Below, in pieces: positions 44,301 through 54,646 of a DNA stretch of 64,000 nucleotides. A model generated the notes under the pieces. That model was not told the DNA's origin. It did not search any database and was given only the letters and a program-made list of their open reading frames with translations. Source of the stretch: Mesostigma viride. Taxonomy: Eukaryota > Streptophyta > Mesostigmatophyceae > Mesostigmatales > Mesostigmataceae. The stretch's first letter is position 1. Every line of letters begins with the position of its first letter. The stretch spans positions 2,779,461-2,843,460 of the forward strand of contig RPFO01000080.1 of NCBI GenBank assembly GCA_009746045.1, read 5' to 3'. A program made the position numbers and the translations under genes.

Positions 44301-47300
44301 CGTCCTTCAGCGACAAATGCGTCTTCCGGTACGTGCCGTGCGTGACATGTGTGTGTGTGTGTGTGTGTGGTTTGGTGGGTGCTGTGCGTGACTGGTTGAC
44401 AGTTGTGTGGTTTGGTAGGTGCCTTGTACGACACATGGGTGGTTTGGCCAGTGCTTGCGTGACAGATGCTGGCTCTGCTACCATTATGTGCTTTGATAGG
44501 TGCTGGACACCCATGCTCCGCTGCCCGTCAACACGACGATAACACCATGGTATGGGCCCCTCAGAATAGTTTCCCTTTCTTTCCTCCGTAATGCCGTTTG
44601 CCCGCTCCTTTTTTGGCCCCCCAGAATAGTTTCCCTTTCTTTCCTCCGTAATGCTGTTTGCCCGCTCCTTTTTTGGCCCCCCAGAATAGTTTCCCTTTCT
44701 TTCCTCCGTAATGCCGTTTGCCCGCTCCTTTTTTGGCTCCATCCCTTCCCCTCCATGCCCTCCGTTAGCTCCCCCCACCCCACGCACCCCACTGTCGCCC
44801 CCCTCCGCTTGCTTTCCTACATGTGTGGATCCGTGACCCTTGCCTCGAGCTCAGAGTGTTGACACGTGGTCTTCATCGCTCCATGGTTCCCTTCCCTGCG
44901 TACCTCCCTGTGGAATTATGTCAGGGGTCTGCGCCCCGTGATCAGCCTAGATGCCTGCCTGACACTCATTATCCAATCTGACACATGTCTTTGATCAATC
45001 CTTTCGTTAGCTAACCTCACACATGTCTTCCATGAATCCTTTTATTCTCTAAGTGACAACCGCCTCTACTCTTTCAATTTTTTTCCCGCCTGCCCGCCTG
45101 CTTTTCCCTGTTTCAGCGGCTTGCGGCTCAAGATCGGGATGTACATGGGCCTCCCCACCAAGTGCATGCCACATGGCACCACAGGGCGCGCCGCCTACTT
45201 CGGCCCCATTGTGAATCGCTCCGCTCGCATCGCCACCACCGCGGCCGACGGTCAGACGCTCTGCAACGTGACCATGGTGCAGGCGCTGCACAGTGGGGGC
45301 TACAACTTGGAGAGCCAGAGCTTGACATTTAGCAGCCTGGGACACTTCCCCTTGAAGGTGCGCGCAGCGACAGGCTCTCTAAGCCTTTGCCCCCTCTGAT
45401 AGGGACCAAACGATAGCCTGAAGTACTTAACGCCATATGTTAGGGATCATTGCCCCCTCTGATAGGGACCAAACGATAGCCTGAAGTACTTAACGCCATA
45501 TGTTAGGGATCATTGCCCCCTCTGATAGGGACCAAACGATAGCCTGAAGTACTTAACGCCATGTGATAGGGATCATTGCCCCCTATGATAGGGACCAAAC
45601 GATAGCCTGAAGTACTTAACGCCATATGTTAGGGATCATTGCCCCCTCTGATAGGGACCAAACGATAGCCTGAAGTACTTAACGCCATATGGTAGGGATC
45701 ATTGCCCCCTCTGATAGGGACCAAACGATAGCCTGAAGTACTTAACGCCATATGATAGGGATCATTGCCCCCTCTGATAGGGACCAAACGATAGCCTGAA
45801 GTACTTAACGCCATGTGATAGGGATCATTGCCCCCTATGATAGGGACCAAACGATAGCCTGAAGTACTTAACGCCATATGATAGGGATCATTGCCCCCTC
45901 TGATAGGGACCAAACGATAGCCTGAAGTACTTAACGCCATGTGATAGGGATCATTGCCCCCTATGATAGGGACCAAACGATAGCCTGAAGTACTTAACGC
46001 CATATGGTAGGGATCAGGCGGCCTAGGACCAAACCAGGAGGCTCAACCATACAGATAGGCAGTGTCCTCGCTATCAACATTGCATGGGGGGGGGGGGGGG
46101 GGGGCGGGGACCTTCCATCCAGGGGTCTCTTGTTTCAGCTTCTAAACTGGCCCCTGCACCCTCCCTCACGCCACCCTCCCTCCCCGTTCCCCTCCCTCCC
46201 CGCGGCCGCCCCCTTTCTCCTCCCCGCCACGCTCTCGGCCCACACACCCCACACACCGGATGCAACCCAACCCAACCCAGCCCAACCCAGCCCAAACGCA
46301 ATCTAACCCCTAATGTCAATACGACCCAACCCCCAACCATGCCCCCCCCCACACACACACCTCCGCCATCTCCTTAACCCCCCCCCCTACCCCCCCTTGC
46401 AGGGTCTGGCGGAGACTCTGGAGCTCTTCCAGGTGTCCACCCCCCGCACGGCCGTCCGCCTCTTCCCCCGCACGCGCGGGTCCAAGAACAGCCTCGATCG
46501 CAAGTTTTCGACGCAGATCTCCGTGGAACAAGTCCTCAGCCGCGGCGGCCGGCACTCGATCGAGGAATCCCACGCGAGTGGCGGCCCGCCGATCATGCAG
46601 CGCCCCCGCATCTCGTTCTCGCTCAGCCCCCGCTCTGGCTCCAACTCCAGCCCCAACTCCCCCACGGGCGGAGCCTACTACGGTTTCGACATGATGAACC
46701 GATCTGAGTCGCTCAGGCGCATCCAGCGGCCCGGCACACGCTCGCCCTCGCTCGTCCAGCGGGACGGAGAGGAAGGGTCGAACCTGCTGGCGCACATCGC
46801 AGAGGGATCCAGCGGCCCAAAGGACCGCGCGCAGCTGCACGACGTGCTCAAGCGGCCGCTCCCGTTCTTCTCGGCATACGTGTACGCCCGCCCGGGGGAC
46901 AAGGAGAAGAACGGGGAGGCGGGGGCGGGGGCGGGGGCCAAGGGCAGCCGGTCGCCCTCGGGGGCCGGCGCGGCGTCCCCCTCGCTCCCCTGGTTTGTCG
47001 AGCGGAACTTGTATCAGGAACTGACGGATCTGCGGATGGAGGTAGAAGAGTACCGGGTCATGGTCACGGCGCTACGTGCGCAGCTGAGTGAGGCGAGCGA
47101 GCTCTCTGCACGGGGCGAGGGCGGGCATAGCCTACTCCCCGGGTACTCAAGCGGGAAGGGCAACCCACCTGTGCGGATCGAGGCGCCACCTGTCACGAAG
47201 CGAGAGGATGAGGATACTATCATGCCGATGAGCCCCGCAGGGCGCCGGTCCATCTTGTCGGCAGGCAAGGAGCCCATGGGGAGCAAGGAAATGAAAGGGG

Positions 47301-47428
47301 ATGACAAGGGGGAACAGGCGGCGTTGGACGCGGGGGATGATCATCCCCTTTTTTTGGCGAGGCCGCGGAGGAGCAAGCCGTATTTGGTGCCCGGGGCGGA
47401 GGACCCGGATGTAAGGGATGCGTCTTGA
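32624..47428 (+). CDS. receptor-type class III adenylyl/guanylyl cyclase with two PBP-like ligand domains
   Basis: Phase-consistent GT-AG exons are 32624-33004, 33307-33387, 33965-34649, 37170-37404, 38982-39123, 40207-41001, 41527-42111, 43031-43102, 43328-44328, 45117-45357 and 46403-47428, giving about 1,747 residues. Residues about 38-60 form a signal or anchor helix (LLWAVAIHLILGLASAVV). Two periplasmic-binding-protein-like domains follow. The first (about 75-380) starts STLRVAFVIHQPVDG and has IPVYLLGG. The second (about 400-810) starts RSTVRMRVLSSLLP. Next come an EGF-like module (NPCNGHGNC to CVCEDGWHGPQC, about 845-895), one membrane helix (WILIGMAVLVTAFLVAL, about 913-936) and a cyclase domain. 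Its metal-binding Asp residues are in VVFTDIKGSTGLW and NTEGDAFELVF. A second cyclase-like half (about 1180-1400) has lost both (FTFIG and EKDGNF). The tail is Ser/Pro-rich with a short coiled coil (LYQELTDLRMEVEEYRVMV). It should turn an extracellular small-ligand signal into cAMP or cGMP. Trypanosomatid receptor cyclases have a similar plan. Intron 3's edges have an alternative (34645 with 37163). The choice between ATP and GTP is open. Confidence 0.85.
33388..33477 (+). repeat. tandem copies of the exon 2 end with its splice donor
   Basis: The last 24 exon bases and the start of the intron recur with a 38-bp period (33388-33425, 33426-33463, then a partial copy). Each full copy ends gaggag|gtatgc, so three equivalent 5' splice sites lie in tandem. 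38 is not a multiple of three, so use of a later site would shift the frame. Confidence 0.85.
35027..35554 (-). CDS. hypothetical 175-residue ORF inside the intronic hAT-like element
   Basis: The frame is open with a basic, proline-containing start (KRITTKKKEPPIPLGYKFK), a Gly/Ala/Glu/Gln-rich low-complexity middle and a basic end (TPRVRKKPPMAYGCRVHANR). No family is recognised. It runs against the host gene inside a mobile element, so it may be element cargo, part of a decayed transposase or chance. Confidence 0.25.
   Translation of the reverse strand: MFCVFSNPALFDSALEKRITTKKKEPPIPLGYKFKDHFTRGGGILTLAGSASGRRALGTVVTDQAQAGIELEGDDTDKRNVDEGAVEEGDAGGSAHAQPEIHGGGVPEQAMSEQVVSNQAVDKQPGSTTGDQGGSGSVQAAKQKPAVPSVPTPRVRKKPPMAYGCRVHANRRHHV
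36330..36600. repeat. tandem repeat with ACCGGTCGGCCGGGG unit
   Basis: About four units of 55-60 bp contain taccggtcggccgggggg and cttcctgcttggcatatag. They lie in the right part of the intronic hAT-like element and could be subterminal repeats. Confidence 0.65.
37724..38470. repeat. minisatellite: CCATCCCATCCCCTTGA with variable CA runs, intron 4
   Basis: More than 20 copies of ccatcccatccccttga alternate with (CA)n runs of different length. The array fills much of intron 4 of the cyclase gene. Long frames here are produced by the repeat. Confidence 0.95.
38670..38800 (+). repeat. partial copies of the exon 5 start with splice acceptor
   Basis: ctcag|gatggtgtcggcgg near 38674 and gtcag|gatggtgtcagcggcc near 38752 copy the start of exon 5 (38982), acceptor included. 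The second runs on as cagcgcaagcgtcgtggac, matching the exon with substitutions. They are pseudo-exons or old duplications. Confidence 0.75.
39150..39365. repeat. tandem repeat of about 42 bp, five copies, intron 5
   Basis: The unit contains gccgtccaggcacagtcacc, then atacgtggaagtataaagca with small variants. It lies just after exon 5 of the cyclase gene. Confidence 0.9.
41400..41455 (+). repeat. duplicated start of exon 7 with splice acceptor
   Basis: cccgcag|tacagcctggtcacctacg followed by tgacgttcatggcctcggc repeats the start of exon 7 (41527, cccacag|tacaacctggccac...). The copy ends after about 45 bases, so use of its acceptor would not give the rest of the exon. Confidence 0.8.
42165..42330 (+). 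repeat. two partial copies of the exon 7 end with splice donor
   Basis: gatgaggaggtcgccgtcgtg followed by gcacgtgag (42170-42208), and gatggccgttgagttcaccg followed by acgtgagt (42296-42326), copy the exon 7 end and its donor (cgac|gtgagt at 42112). Confidence 0.75.
42825..43020 (+). repeat. pyrimidine-rich 12-bp tandem repeat before exon 8
   Basis: About 16 copies of cttttcccctgc run up to the exon 8 acceptor (ttgcccacag, 43030). The array makes a very long polypyrimidine tract. Confidence 0.9.
43120..43270 (+). repeat. partial copies of the exon 8 end
   Basis: gatgatgagccagtg recurs at about 43133 and 43211, each followed by a segment like gatccacacaacc or ggtccacgaccaag. These resemble the end of exon 8 and its donor region (43070-43110). 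Confidence 0.6.
44555..44737 (+). repeat. three tandem copies of a unit of about 60 bp, intron 9
   Basis: The unit has cagaatagtttccctttctt, cctccgtaatgc and gtttgcccgctcctttttt. The three copies are almost identical. Confidence 0.9.
45380..46013 (+). repeat. tandem repeat of about 63 bp, ten copies, intron 10
   Basis: The unit has ttgccccctctgatagggac, caaacgatagcctgaagtac and ttaacgccatatg. Copies differ at a few fixed positions (ctct/ctat and atatg/atgtg), which suggests expansion by blocks of two to three units. Confidence 0.95.
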
Positions 47429-47429
47429 G

Positions 47430-47772
47430 AGCGTGCGCGTGGGGGGTGGCATTGATGATCGCATCGTCCCACTTTGGCGGACGATGAAGGAGGCGTTGTA
47501 GCATGGTTATCACGCAGATGTGACAGTGGCGTGGACGTGATTGTGGAAACCGTGAGAGTCCAGTGGAGGAAACACATTAGAATGCGTGAATTAGCGAAAG
47601 TTGTTTGAAGTGAGACAGCTATGCCTGGACGCATGGCGATCCAACGCCGTGGAAGGGATAGGGTAGTTGTCTGAGAGGAAAGACGCGAAGGCCGCGGGAG
47701 CCGCGTGGCTATCTCTCGGAAGACCTGCATGGAGGGAGACAGAGGGTAACAAGAAAGGTTGATAGGGAAAAG

Positions 47773-47804
<32 letters not shown>

Positions 47805-48550
47805 ACATACACACCAACAAAAACAAAAACAAAAACAACCAAAACTAAGAAGTTGTTTAGGCGTGGCATGGGGGGTTGGGCATGGATGCCCACCAGTAGT
47901 GGCTCAGCACTTGGTGCCATGCCCGATGCATGCAAGCAAGTATGTCTAGATTGTGCCCGCCATGGACGCCTTGTTTGATCCTTTTCTTGGATCGAGCAGA
48001 GGAGGTGGGTGAGGATGGGTGTTTGTTAGGTTGTTTTTGTGTGAGGTGTACTCTGCATTGGGCCGAAAAAGTGGGGTGCCTCCAGCCAGCTCAAACAAGA
48101 GTTATTTTGTATCATAGGATTGTTGATAAGCAGGCACAAGGGAGTGTATACCAGGTAGTGTCAATGACACCCAGACAGAGAGGCCTGGCAGCTGCCGGGG
48201 TAGGCAAGGAATTACTGGGTGCCTTGACTCTGCAAGAATGGTTTGGAGACCCCCCACAAAATGCTGGTTTTGCTTTTGATTAGACCTTGAAAAGAAAAAG
48301 CATGGCCCAAAGCTGCAGACACCCTCTCACTAGTGCTTTATGTACATGTGCATTTTGCACTTCCCTTGCGGGGAATTGAGAAAGCACATGTGTTAGGGAG
48401 TAGTTAGGTACCATTCATTTACCCTGCAAGGGTCTAGATTAAAATGTTGTGTGTGAGGGCAATCAATAAAGCTAAAGTAATAAAATTTTGTGTCATTTAT
48501 ATATTCGTTGAGAATGATAGATTACGGATGTGAGAGGGGCATGCAACATT
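47430..48550. other. 3' flank of the cyclase gene; no further gene
   Basis: It contains a (CA)n tract at 47774-47812 and the tail of the transcript. No clear AATAAA close to the stop was chosen. aataaag occurs at 48466, which is late. Other short frames lack recognisable features. Confidence 0.4.
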
Positions 48551-48555
48551 AATGG

Positions 48556-48656
48556 ATTAATTAATTAATTAGTAACATAACTTCGTTGGGAGTACATGTA
48601 GCACATATCCCGGAGAAGGGGCATATGGCTTTTAATACATTTTGGGCTACTTCCTG
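48556..48656 (-). mobile_element. LINE-type 3' end fragment
   Basis: The (AATT)n tract and the sequence cttcgttgggagtacatg, then acatatcccggagaagggg and tggcttttaatacatttt, match 13804-13910. On the minus strand this is the LINE 3' tail with its hairpin. It stops where the ORF1-like gene begins on the plus strand. Confidence 0.6.
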
Positions 48657-49240
48657 CAACGCAGCCTGGCGGCGCAGCTACTTCCTGCGACGCAACGCAG
48701 CCTGGCGGCTGCGCTCGGCCATGAAAATACGTCTGCAGCTCCGGCTGCAGCTTCGCCCTCAGGTCCGGCAGGCAGCGGTGACACTAGTCGCGCCCTGGTG
48801 GTCGCCCCGAAACCTCCCGGGCTTAATGCCTCGCCCTCGGCATCGCCAGATCCTAAACGCAGTCGCCCAGCAGAACCACGCCCATCTGAACCGCGCTTTC
48901 GGCCTCAACCTTTCAAGGTCGCCGATTACGACTGGGCCGCCATGGACCCAAGAGATGCTATGCATTTCATCTTCTTTGGGGATTACGCCTCCCTTTATGA
49001 CCTGGGCCTCCATCTTTACGACACCAAACGCCTCATCCACCCCAATTAACGGCACCAGCATGCAACCCAACTTTTTGTTCGGGTGCGCCCGCCCCCAAAT
49101 CCAGCACATCATCCTCTGCTCCCTCCTCGGGCACACCGACCACGAGATCTGGGCTCCATCCATCTCCGCCCCCACACTCCGTTCCATCCTTACGGAAGCC
49201 TTGCAGCAGCACGTGACCCCCCTTGCTGCCGACGTAGCAG
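48642..49240 (+). pseudogene. LINE ORF1-like protein, first part
   Basis: The plus strand encodes RSLAAALGHENTSAAPAAA, PDPKRSRPAEP, then DPRDAMHFIFFGDYASLY. After a frame change it gives RPQIQHIILCSLLGHTDHEI and LRSILTEALQQHVTPLAAD. It matches 24207-24671 plus the start of 14281-15282, which shows the original gene order. The first residues are garbled by a small tandem duplication (cttcctgcnacgcagcctggcgg). It is cut at 49240 by the 1.4-kb-unit trimer and resumes at 53208. Confidence 0.55.
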
Positions 49241-52200
49241 TGTCGCGTTTGCGTGCCATATCATCCTAGACTGGTCATTACCGCTTCTTGGAATGCATCC
49301 ACTATCAGCAGTAATCATGTGTGAGATATGCCAACCCCCCCCCCGGTTGTTCGTCCGTTTAAAATGAGAATGAAAAATGCGGTCCTTTATGGCACCGCCA
49401 CCTTCATGACAGGCAATCCGGCCCAACCAGCCGATTCTTGAGACCATGCTTTATCATTAAAGCAACCAAAAGACATTTCAATTCCAATGAGATACATGAC
49501 GAATTACAAAGAGTGTCGAGTTGTAATGTTGTAGTTATAAGAGCAGCTGTGAGGCCCCTTGGGTGACGCCACTGCAGGCCCCTTGTGGCGGCAGTGCGTG
49601 TGTTCCCGACCTAGTTCCTACTGGCATTCTTGCCAACGACGACCAGGGTGCCCGAAGGCCCTGTCCCTTGTCTCGTTCTCAGTCTTACACACATTCTTAA
49701 CAAAACCAATACATTGTCATATCCGTCAGTCCATCCTCATGGCAACTGACTGCATGCAACCACTCACGGGGGCTGCTCCGGGCTGCTCGAACTATTTCAC
49801 CCCATGAAGACAACAAACCAGTTGTGAGGGAGAGAAACGGACGAACAACGACCACCATGGTTCGTTGCTCATCCTTCTATACTGCTCAAAGCTCAAGCCT
49901 GGCGGCTGGCGCCACTAGCGCCACTTTAGACATCAGCCAATCATAACATTGTCTAATTTCCGACAAGCTAAACTTCAAGCTTTATCTGTCAAGCGAACAC
50001 AAATATACAAGGGCAAATCTATCGGCTATGCCAGGCACCGCCTGGGGCTTCCTTGCATTTGTGTCTGGTGTCCCACGTTGAAATCCTGAAATTGCACATC
50101 TGCTCAGTGCCTCGCCGGCTTGCTGCGTACCAGCATTCGGCAAACTGCCCTTGTGACGAATGTCAGTGAAATTCAGGTCCGCCCAAAAGTTCCGTCAGCA
50201 AATTCAGCGGACTTGGCGCGTGAGTACAATTGAGATGCGCGGCGTCAGTACCGGGCCGCGGTATAGCAACCCGCACAAGGCTGCGGACGTCAGAATTACG
50301 CTAAAATCTGAATTGCGGACGTGATAGATCACGGACGCGACAGCTGTCGCGTTTGCGTGCCATATCATCCTAGACTGGTCATTACCGCTTCTTGGAATGC
50401 ATCCACTATCAGCAGTAATCATGTGTGAGATATGCCACCTCCCCCCCCACTATTTAGCTCACAACAACGTGAGAGCAAAAAGTGAAAGAAAGGCATCTCA
50501 CACTAAAGAAGGAAGCCCAAAGAGGGCGTCATTCCAGGCAGCAGCAAAAAGGAAAAAAAAATCCAGCTGCTCCAAGATGCTTTTCCAGGATCAGCAACAA
50601 CCTTAACATGCATGCTTTTAAAGGCTTAGCAATAACCCCTTCAATGGCTTTTTACCGGGAAAAGCCTAACCTCTTCAGATGCTTTTGAAGGCTAAGCAAT
50701 AACCTCTTCCTTGTGCTTCCCTGGGTGAAGCAGGAGGAACATCCAGGCTGGCCGGACTGAACCCATCATGGGTTGTTCGTCCGTTTAAAATGAGAATGAA
50801 AGGTGCGGTCCTTTATGGCACCGCCACCTTCATGACAGGCAATCCGGCCCAACCAGCCGATTCTTGAGACCATGCTTTATCATTAAAGCAACCAAAAGAC
50901 ATTTCAATTCCAATGAGATACATGACGAATTACAAAGAGTGTCGAGTTGTAATGTTGTAGTTATAAGAGCAGCTGTGAGGTCCCTTGGTTGACGCCACTG
51001 CAGGCCCCTTGTGGCGGCAGTGCGTGTGTTCCCGACCTAGTTCCTACTGGCATTCTTGCCAACGACGACCAGGGTGCCCGAAGGCCCTGTCCCTTGTCTC
51101 GTTCTCAGTCTTACACACATTCTTAACAAAACCAATACATTGTCATATCCGTCAGTCCATCCTCATGGCAACTGACTGCATGCAACCACTCACGGGGGCT
51201 GCTCCGGGCTGCTCGAACTATTTCACCCCATGAAGACAACAAACCAGTTGTGAGGGAGAGAAACGGACGAACAACGACCACCATGGTTCGTTGCTCATCC
51301 TTCTATACTGCTCAAAGCTCAAGCCTGGCGGCTGGCGCCACTAGCGCCACTTTAGACATCAGCCAATCATAACATTGTCTAATTTCCGACAAGCTAAACT
51401 TCAAGCTTTATCTGTCAAGCGAACACAAATATACAAGGGCAAATCTATCGGCTATGCCAGGCACCGCCTGGGGCTTCCTTGCATTTGTGTCTGGTGTCCC
51501 ACGTTGAAATCCTGAAATTGCACATCTGCTCAGTGCCTCGCCGGCTTGCTGCGTACCAGCATTCGGCAAACTGCCCTTGTGACGAATGTCAGTGAAATTC
51601 AGGTCCGCCCAAAAGTTCCGTCAGCAAATTCAGCGGACTTGGCGCGTGAGTACAATTGAGATCCGCGGCGTCAGTACCGGGCCGCGGTATAGCAACCCGC
51701 ACAAGGCTGCGGACGTCAGAATTACGCTAAAATCTGAATTGCGGACGTGATAGATCACGGACGCGACAGCTGTCGCGTTTGCGTGCCATATCATCCTGGA
51801 CTGGTCATTACCGCTTCTTGGAATGCATCCACTATCAGCAGTAATCATGTGTGAGATATGCCACCTCCCCCCCACTATTTAGCTCACAACAACGTGAGAG
51901 CAAAAAGTGAAAGAAAGGCATCTCACACTAAAGAAGGAAGCCCAAAGAGGGCGTCATTCCAGGCAGCAGCAAAAAGGAAAAAAAAATCCAGCTGCTCCAA
52001 GATGCTTTTCCAGGATCAGCAACAACCTTAACATGCATGCTTTTAAAGGCTTAGCAATAACCCCTTCAATGGCTTTTTACCGGGAAAAGCCTAACCTCTT
52101 CAGATGCTTTTGAAGGCTAAGCAATAACCTCTTCCTTGTGCTTCCCTGGGTGAAGCAGGAGGAACATCCAGGCTGGCCGGACTGAACCCATCATGGGTTG

Positions 52201-53207
52201 TTCGTCCGTTTAAAATGAGAATGAAAGGTGCGGTCCTTTATGGCACCGCCACCTTCATGACAGGCAATCCGGCCCAACCAGCCGATTCTTGAGACCATGC
52301 TTTATCATTAAAGCAACCAAAAGACATTTCAATTCCAATGAGATACATGACGAATTACAAAGAGTGTCGAGTTGTAATGTTGTAGTTATAAGAGCAGCTG
52401 TGAGGCCCCTTGGGTGACGCCACTGCAGGCCCCTTGTGGCGGCAGTGCGTGTGTTCCCGACCTAGTTCCTACTGGCATTCTTGCCAACGACAACCAGGGT
52501 GCCCGAAGGCCCTGTCCCTTGTCTCGTTCTCCGAGACTGGCAGTCTTACACACATTCTTAACAAAACCAATACATTGTCATATCCGTCAGTCCATCCTCA
52601 TGGCAACTGACTGCATGCAACCACTCTGACACGGGGGCTGCTCCGGGCTGCTCGAACTATTTCACCCCATGAAGACAACAAACCAGTTGTGAGGGAGAGA
52701 AACGGACGAACAACGACCACCATGGTTCGTTGCTCATCCTTCTATACTGCTCAAAGCTCAAGCCTGGCGGCTGGCGCCACTAGCGCCACTTTAGACATCA
52801 GCCAATCATAACATTGTCTAATTTCCGACAAGCTAAACTTCAAGCTTTATCTGTCAAGCGAACACAAATATACAAGGGCAAATCTATCGGCTATGCCAGG
52901 CACCGCCTGGGGCTTCCTTGCATTTGTGTCTGGTGTCCCACGTTGAAATCCTGAAATTGCACATCTGCTCAGTGCCTCGCCGGCTTGCTGCGTACCAGCA
53001 TTCGGCAAACTGCCCTTGTGACGAATGTCAGTGAAATTCAGGTCCGCCCAAAAGTTCCGTCAGCAAATTCAGCGGACTTGGCGCGTGAGTACAATTGAGA
53101 TCCGCGGCGTCAGTACCGGGCCGCGGTATAGCAACCCGCACAAGGCTGCGGACGTCAGAATTACGCTAAAATCTGAATTGCGGACGTGATAGATCACGGA
53201 CGCGACA
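49241..53207 (+). mobile_element. head-to-tail trimer of a 1.4-kb unit bounded by TGTCGCG and CGCGACA
   Basis: Units are 49241-50344 (lacking an internal segment of about 325 bp), 50345-51770 and 51771-53207. Each begins TGTCGCGTTTGCGTGCC and ends gatcacggacGCGACA. Units join through the dinucleotide GC, giving cgcgacagctgtcgcg. Outside flanks gtagcag and gcagcaa allow a 4-bp duplication (gcag). Copies are nearly identical. Short TG...CA inverted ends are compatible with a long terminal repeat. No protein gene is recognised, and the 82-codon frame repeated in each unit has no family features. Confidence 0.7.
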
Positions 53208-53780
53208 GCAGCAATCGGTGGCACGCTGGCTACCGAACTTCCTCACATTTCCACCGCCGCCGCCTCCACCTCCACTGCCATTTCCGCCTCCACTGCCGAC
53301 ATCACAGCCTAGCTCCTCGACCTCGACCAACGCCTTCAAGCCACCGCCACCGCCCTTGAGTGCTTGCATGACACCGCCGGCCTCACCGCCCAGGCGGTGA
53401 AGGACATCGCCGCCCAGCCGGCGCCTGCTGGCCCGGCCGGCGATGCTCCGGCGCCACCTGGGCGGACTTGCTTAACAGCAGCACACCACCTCCACCACCT
53501 CCACCATCACGGCACAACTCAAGCAACAAGCCCTCGACCTTCGCGAGGCGGCCGAGCTCGACAAGCGCAGCCACAATGTCATCGTCAAGCACTTCGACCA
53601 GCCGGCAGGTGACACCTCCACGAGCCTCCTTGAGGCATTTAAGCGCGCCATTCTTGCCCCCATGTTACTCAATATGGTGAGCGGGACATGTCGGCTGTCT
53701 GCCTTCCCCGCGCACGGGCGGTCATCCACGTTGACCATAAGCCCTGGCAGGCACCTCGTGCCACCCCAGCAACCTCAGTC
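53208..53780 (+). pseudogene. LINE ORF1-like protein, second part
   Basis: It continues 48642-49240 after the trimer. The order is an Ala/Ser/Thr-rich stretch, a helical segment (LDLDQRLQATATALECLHD), GLTAQAVKDIAAQPAPAG, a coiled-coil-like stretch, an RRM-like NVIVKHFDQPAGDTSTSLL and, in another frame, RARAVIHVDHKPWQAP before a stop near 53780. An in-frame stop near 53312 and two frameshifts break it. It is related to 14281-15282. Confidence 0.5.
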
Positions 53781-53789
53781 TAGGGAATA

Positions 53790-54165
53790 TATATACCAGT
53801 AGTGTAGATTAGTCAGGCTTAGCCTAGCATGTGGCCTACGCGCATGTGCGCCTATAACGGCCCCCATGGATGATGCCTTCAGAATTTAGCCAAGCCATGC
53901 CTATTATGGGACCCCCCCCATGGATGTTGCATTAAGAATCTAGCCATGCTATGCCTATGCAGAGAGTCGCTCTCTGCTGAGACGCCACATGCCCTAGCTT
54001 TTGTATAGCCATGATGATCTTCCCCCACATTACAGGCTCCCCCCTAGCTGGGCATAGCTTGATAGATCATGGGGGTGCAGGTGCCCTGGCGCACCTAGAG
54101 CAAGTGTCGCTTACATTCCCACCCTTGCACGAAGTAGCCCCGAATGCATTAAAAGCCATCTACGT
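53790..54165 (+). mobile_element. 3' flank of the ORF1-like element
   Basis: This stretch is the inverted match of 13890-14270 (shared: gcagagagtcgctctctgct, tagccatgatgatctt, gggtgcaggtgccctggc). It ends cacgaagtagccccgaatgc and attaaaagcc, without the hairpin and AATT tail, so the 3' end is truncated here. Confidence 0.6.
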
Positions 54166-54640
54166 TTCACGAGGGTGACCCCATTCCCCTCCTCGGGGCG
54201 CGTGTGCCCCCATTCCCCTCCTCGGGGCGCGTGTGCCCCCATTCGGCCCTCTGGGCGCGTGTGCCCCCATTCCCTCCCGTGGGCCGCGTGTGTTGTCGGC
54301 CCTCTGTCGGCCCGCGTGGGTGCCGTGGGGGGCCGTGTGGGTCGTGGGGGCCGTGGGGGGCGTGGGGGCAAAAGGGCCCTTATACTCGGTGGGAGGAAAG
54401 AAACAAAAAAATCAAAAGGTGTGGTGGTTCGAACCCGCGTTTCTCGGTCATCTTCCCAGTGAAGGGTAGCGACTCCACGCCTGTCCGCCCCGTGAGCTGC
54501 GAGCCTCGGGTCCGCGTTTCTGTCATCTTCCCAGTCAAGGGTAGCCACTCCACGCGATCCCTCCGCCCGCAGGCGATGGTAATCTATCGTTTTTTTCCCC
54601 TTATAAGCGTGTTTTTTCTGGGGGGTGGCGGTTGGCGGGT
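54166..54640. repeat. junction region with short repeats
   Basis: Four copies of a unit of about 29 bp (cattcccctcctcggggcgc, then gtgtgcccc) lie at 54182-54290. Two copies of a unit of about 70 bp with gtcatcttcccagt and aagggtagc, then actccacgc, lie at 54430-54490 and 54505-54560. No gene is recognised. The region separates the repeat-rich host part from the virus-like block. Confidence 0.5.
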
Positions 54641-54646
54641 GGCGGG

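Noticed and set aside
45380-46013. CRISPR-like regular array
   Set aside because: Units are directly tandem without unique spacers, lie in a eukaryotic intron, and no cas genes are near. The same applies to the arrays at 37724 and 39150.
49559-49807. 82-codon ORF repeated in each 1.4-kb unit
   Set aside because: Composition and lack of any motif suggest a chance frame. It is conserved only because the units are near-identical.
54415-54480. Possible tRNA around ggtggttcgaacccgcg
   Set aside because: The T-loop-like sequence is present, but neither strand gives acceptor, D and anticodon stems, and the segment is part of a short tandem repeat.
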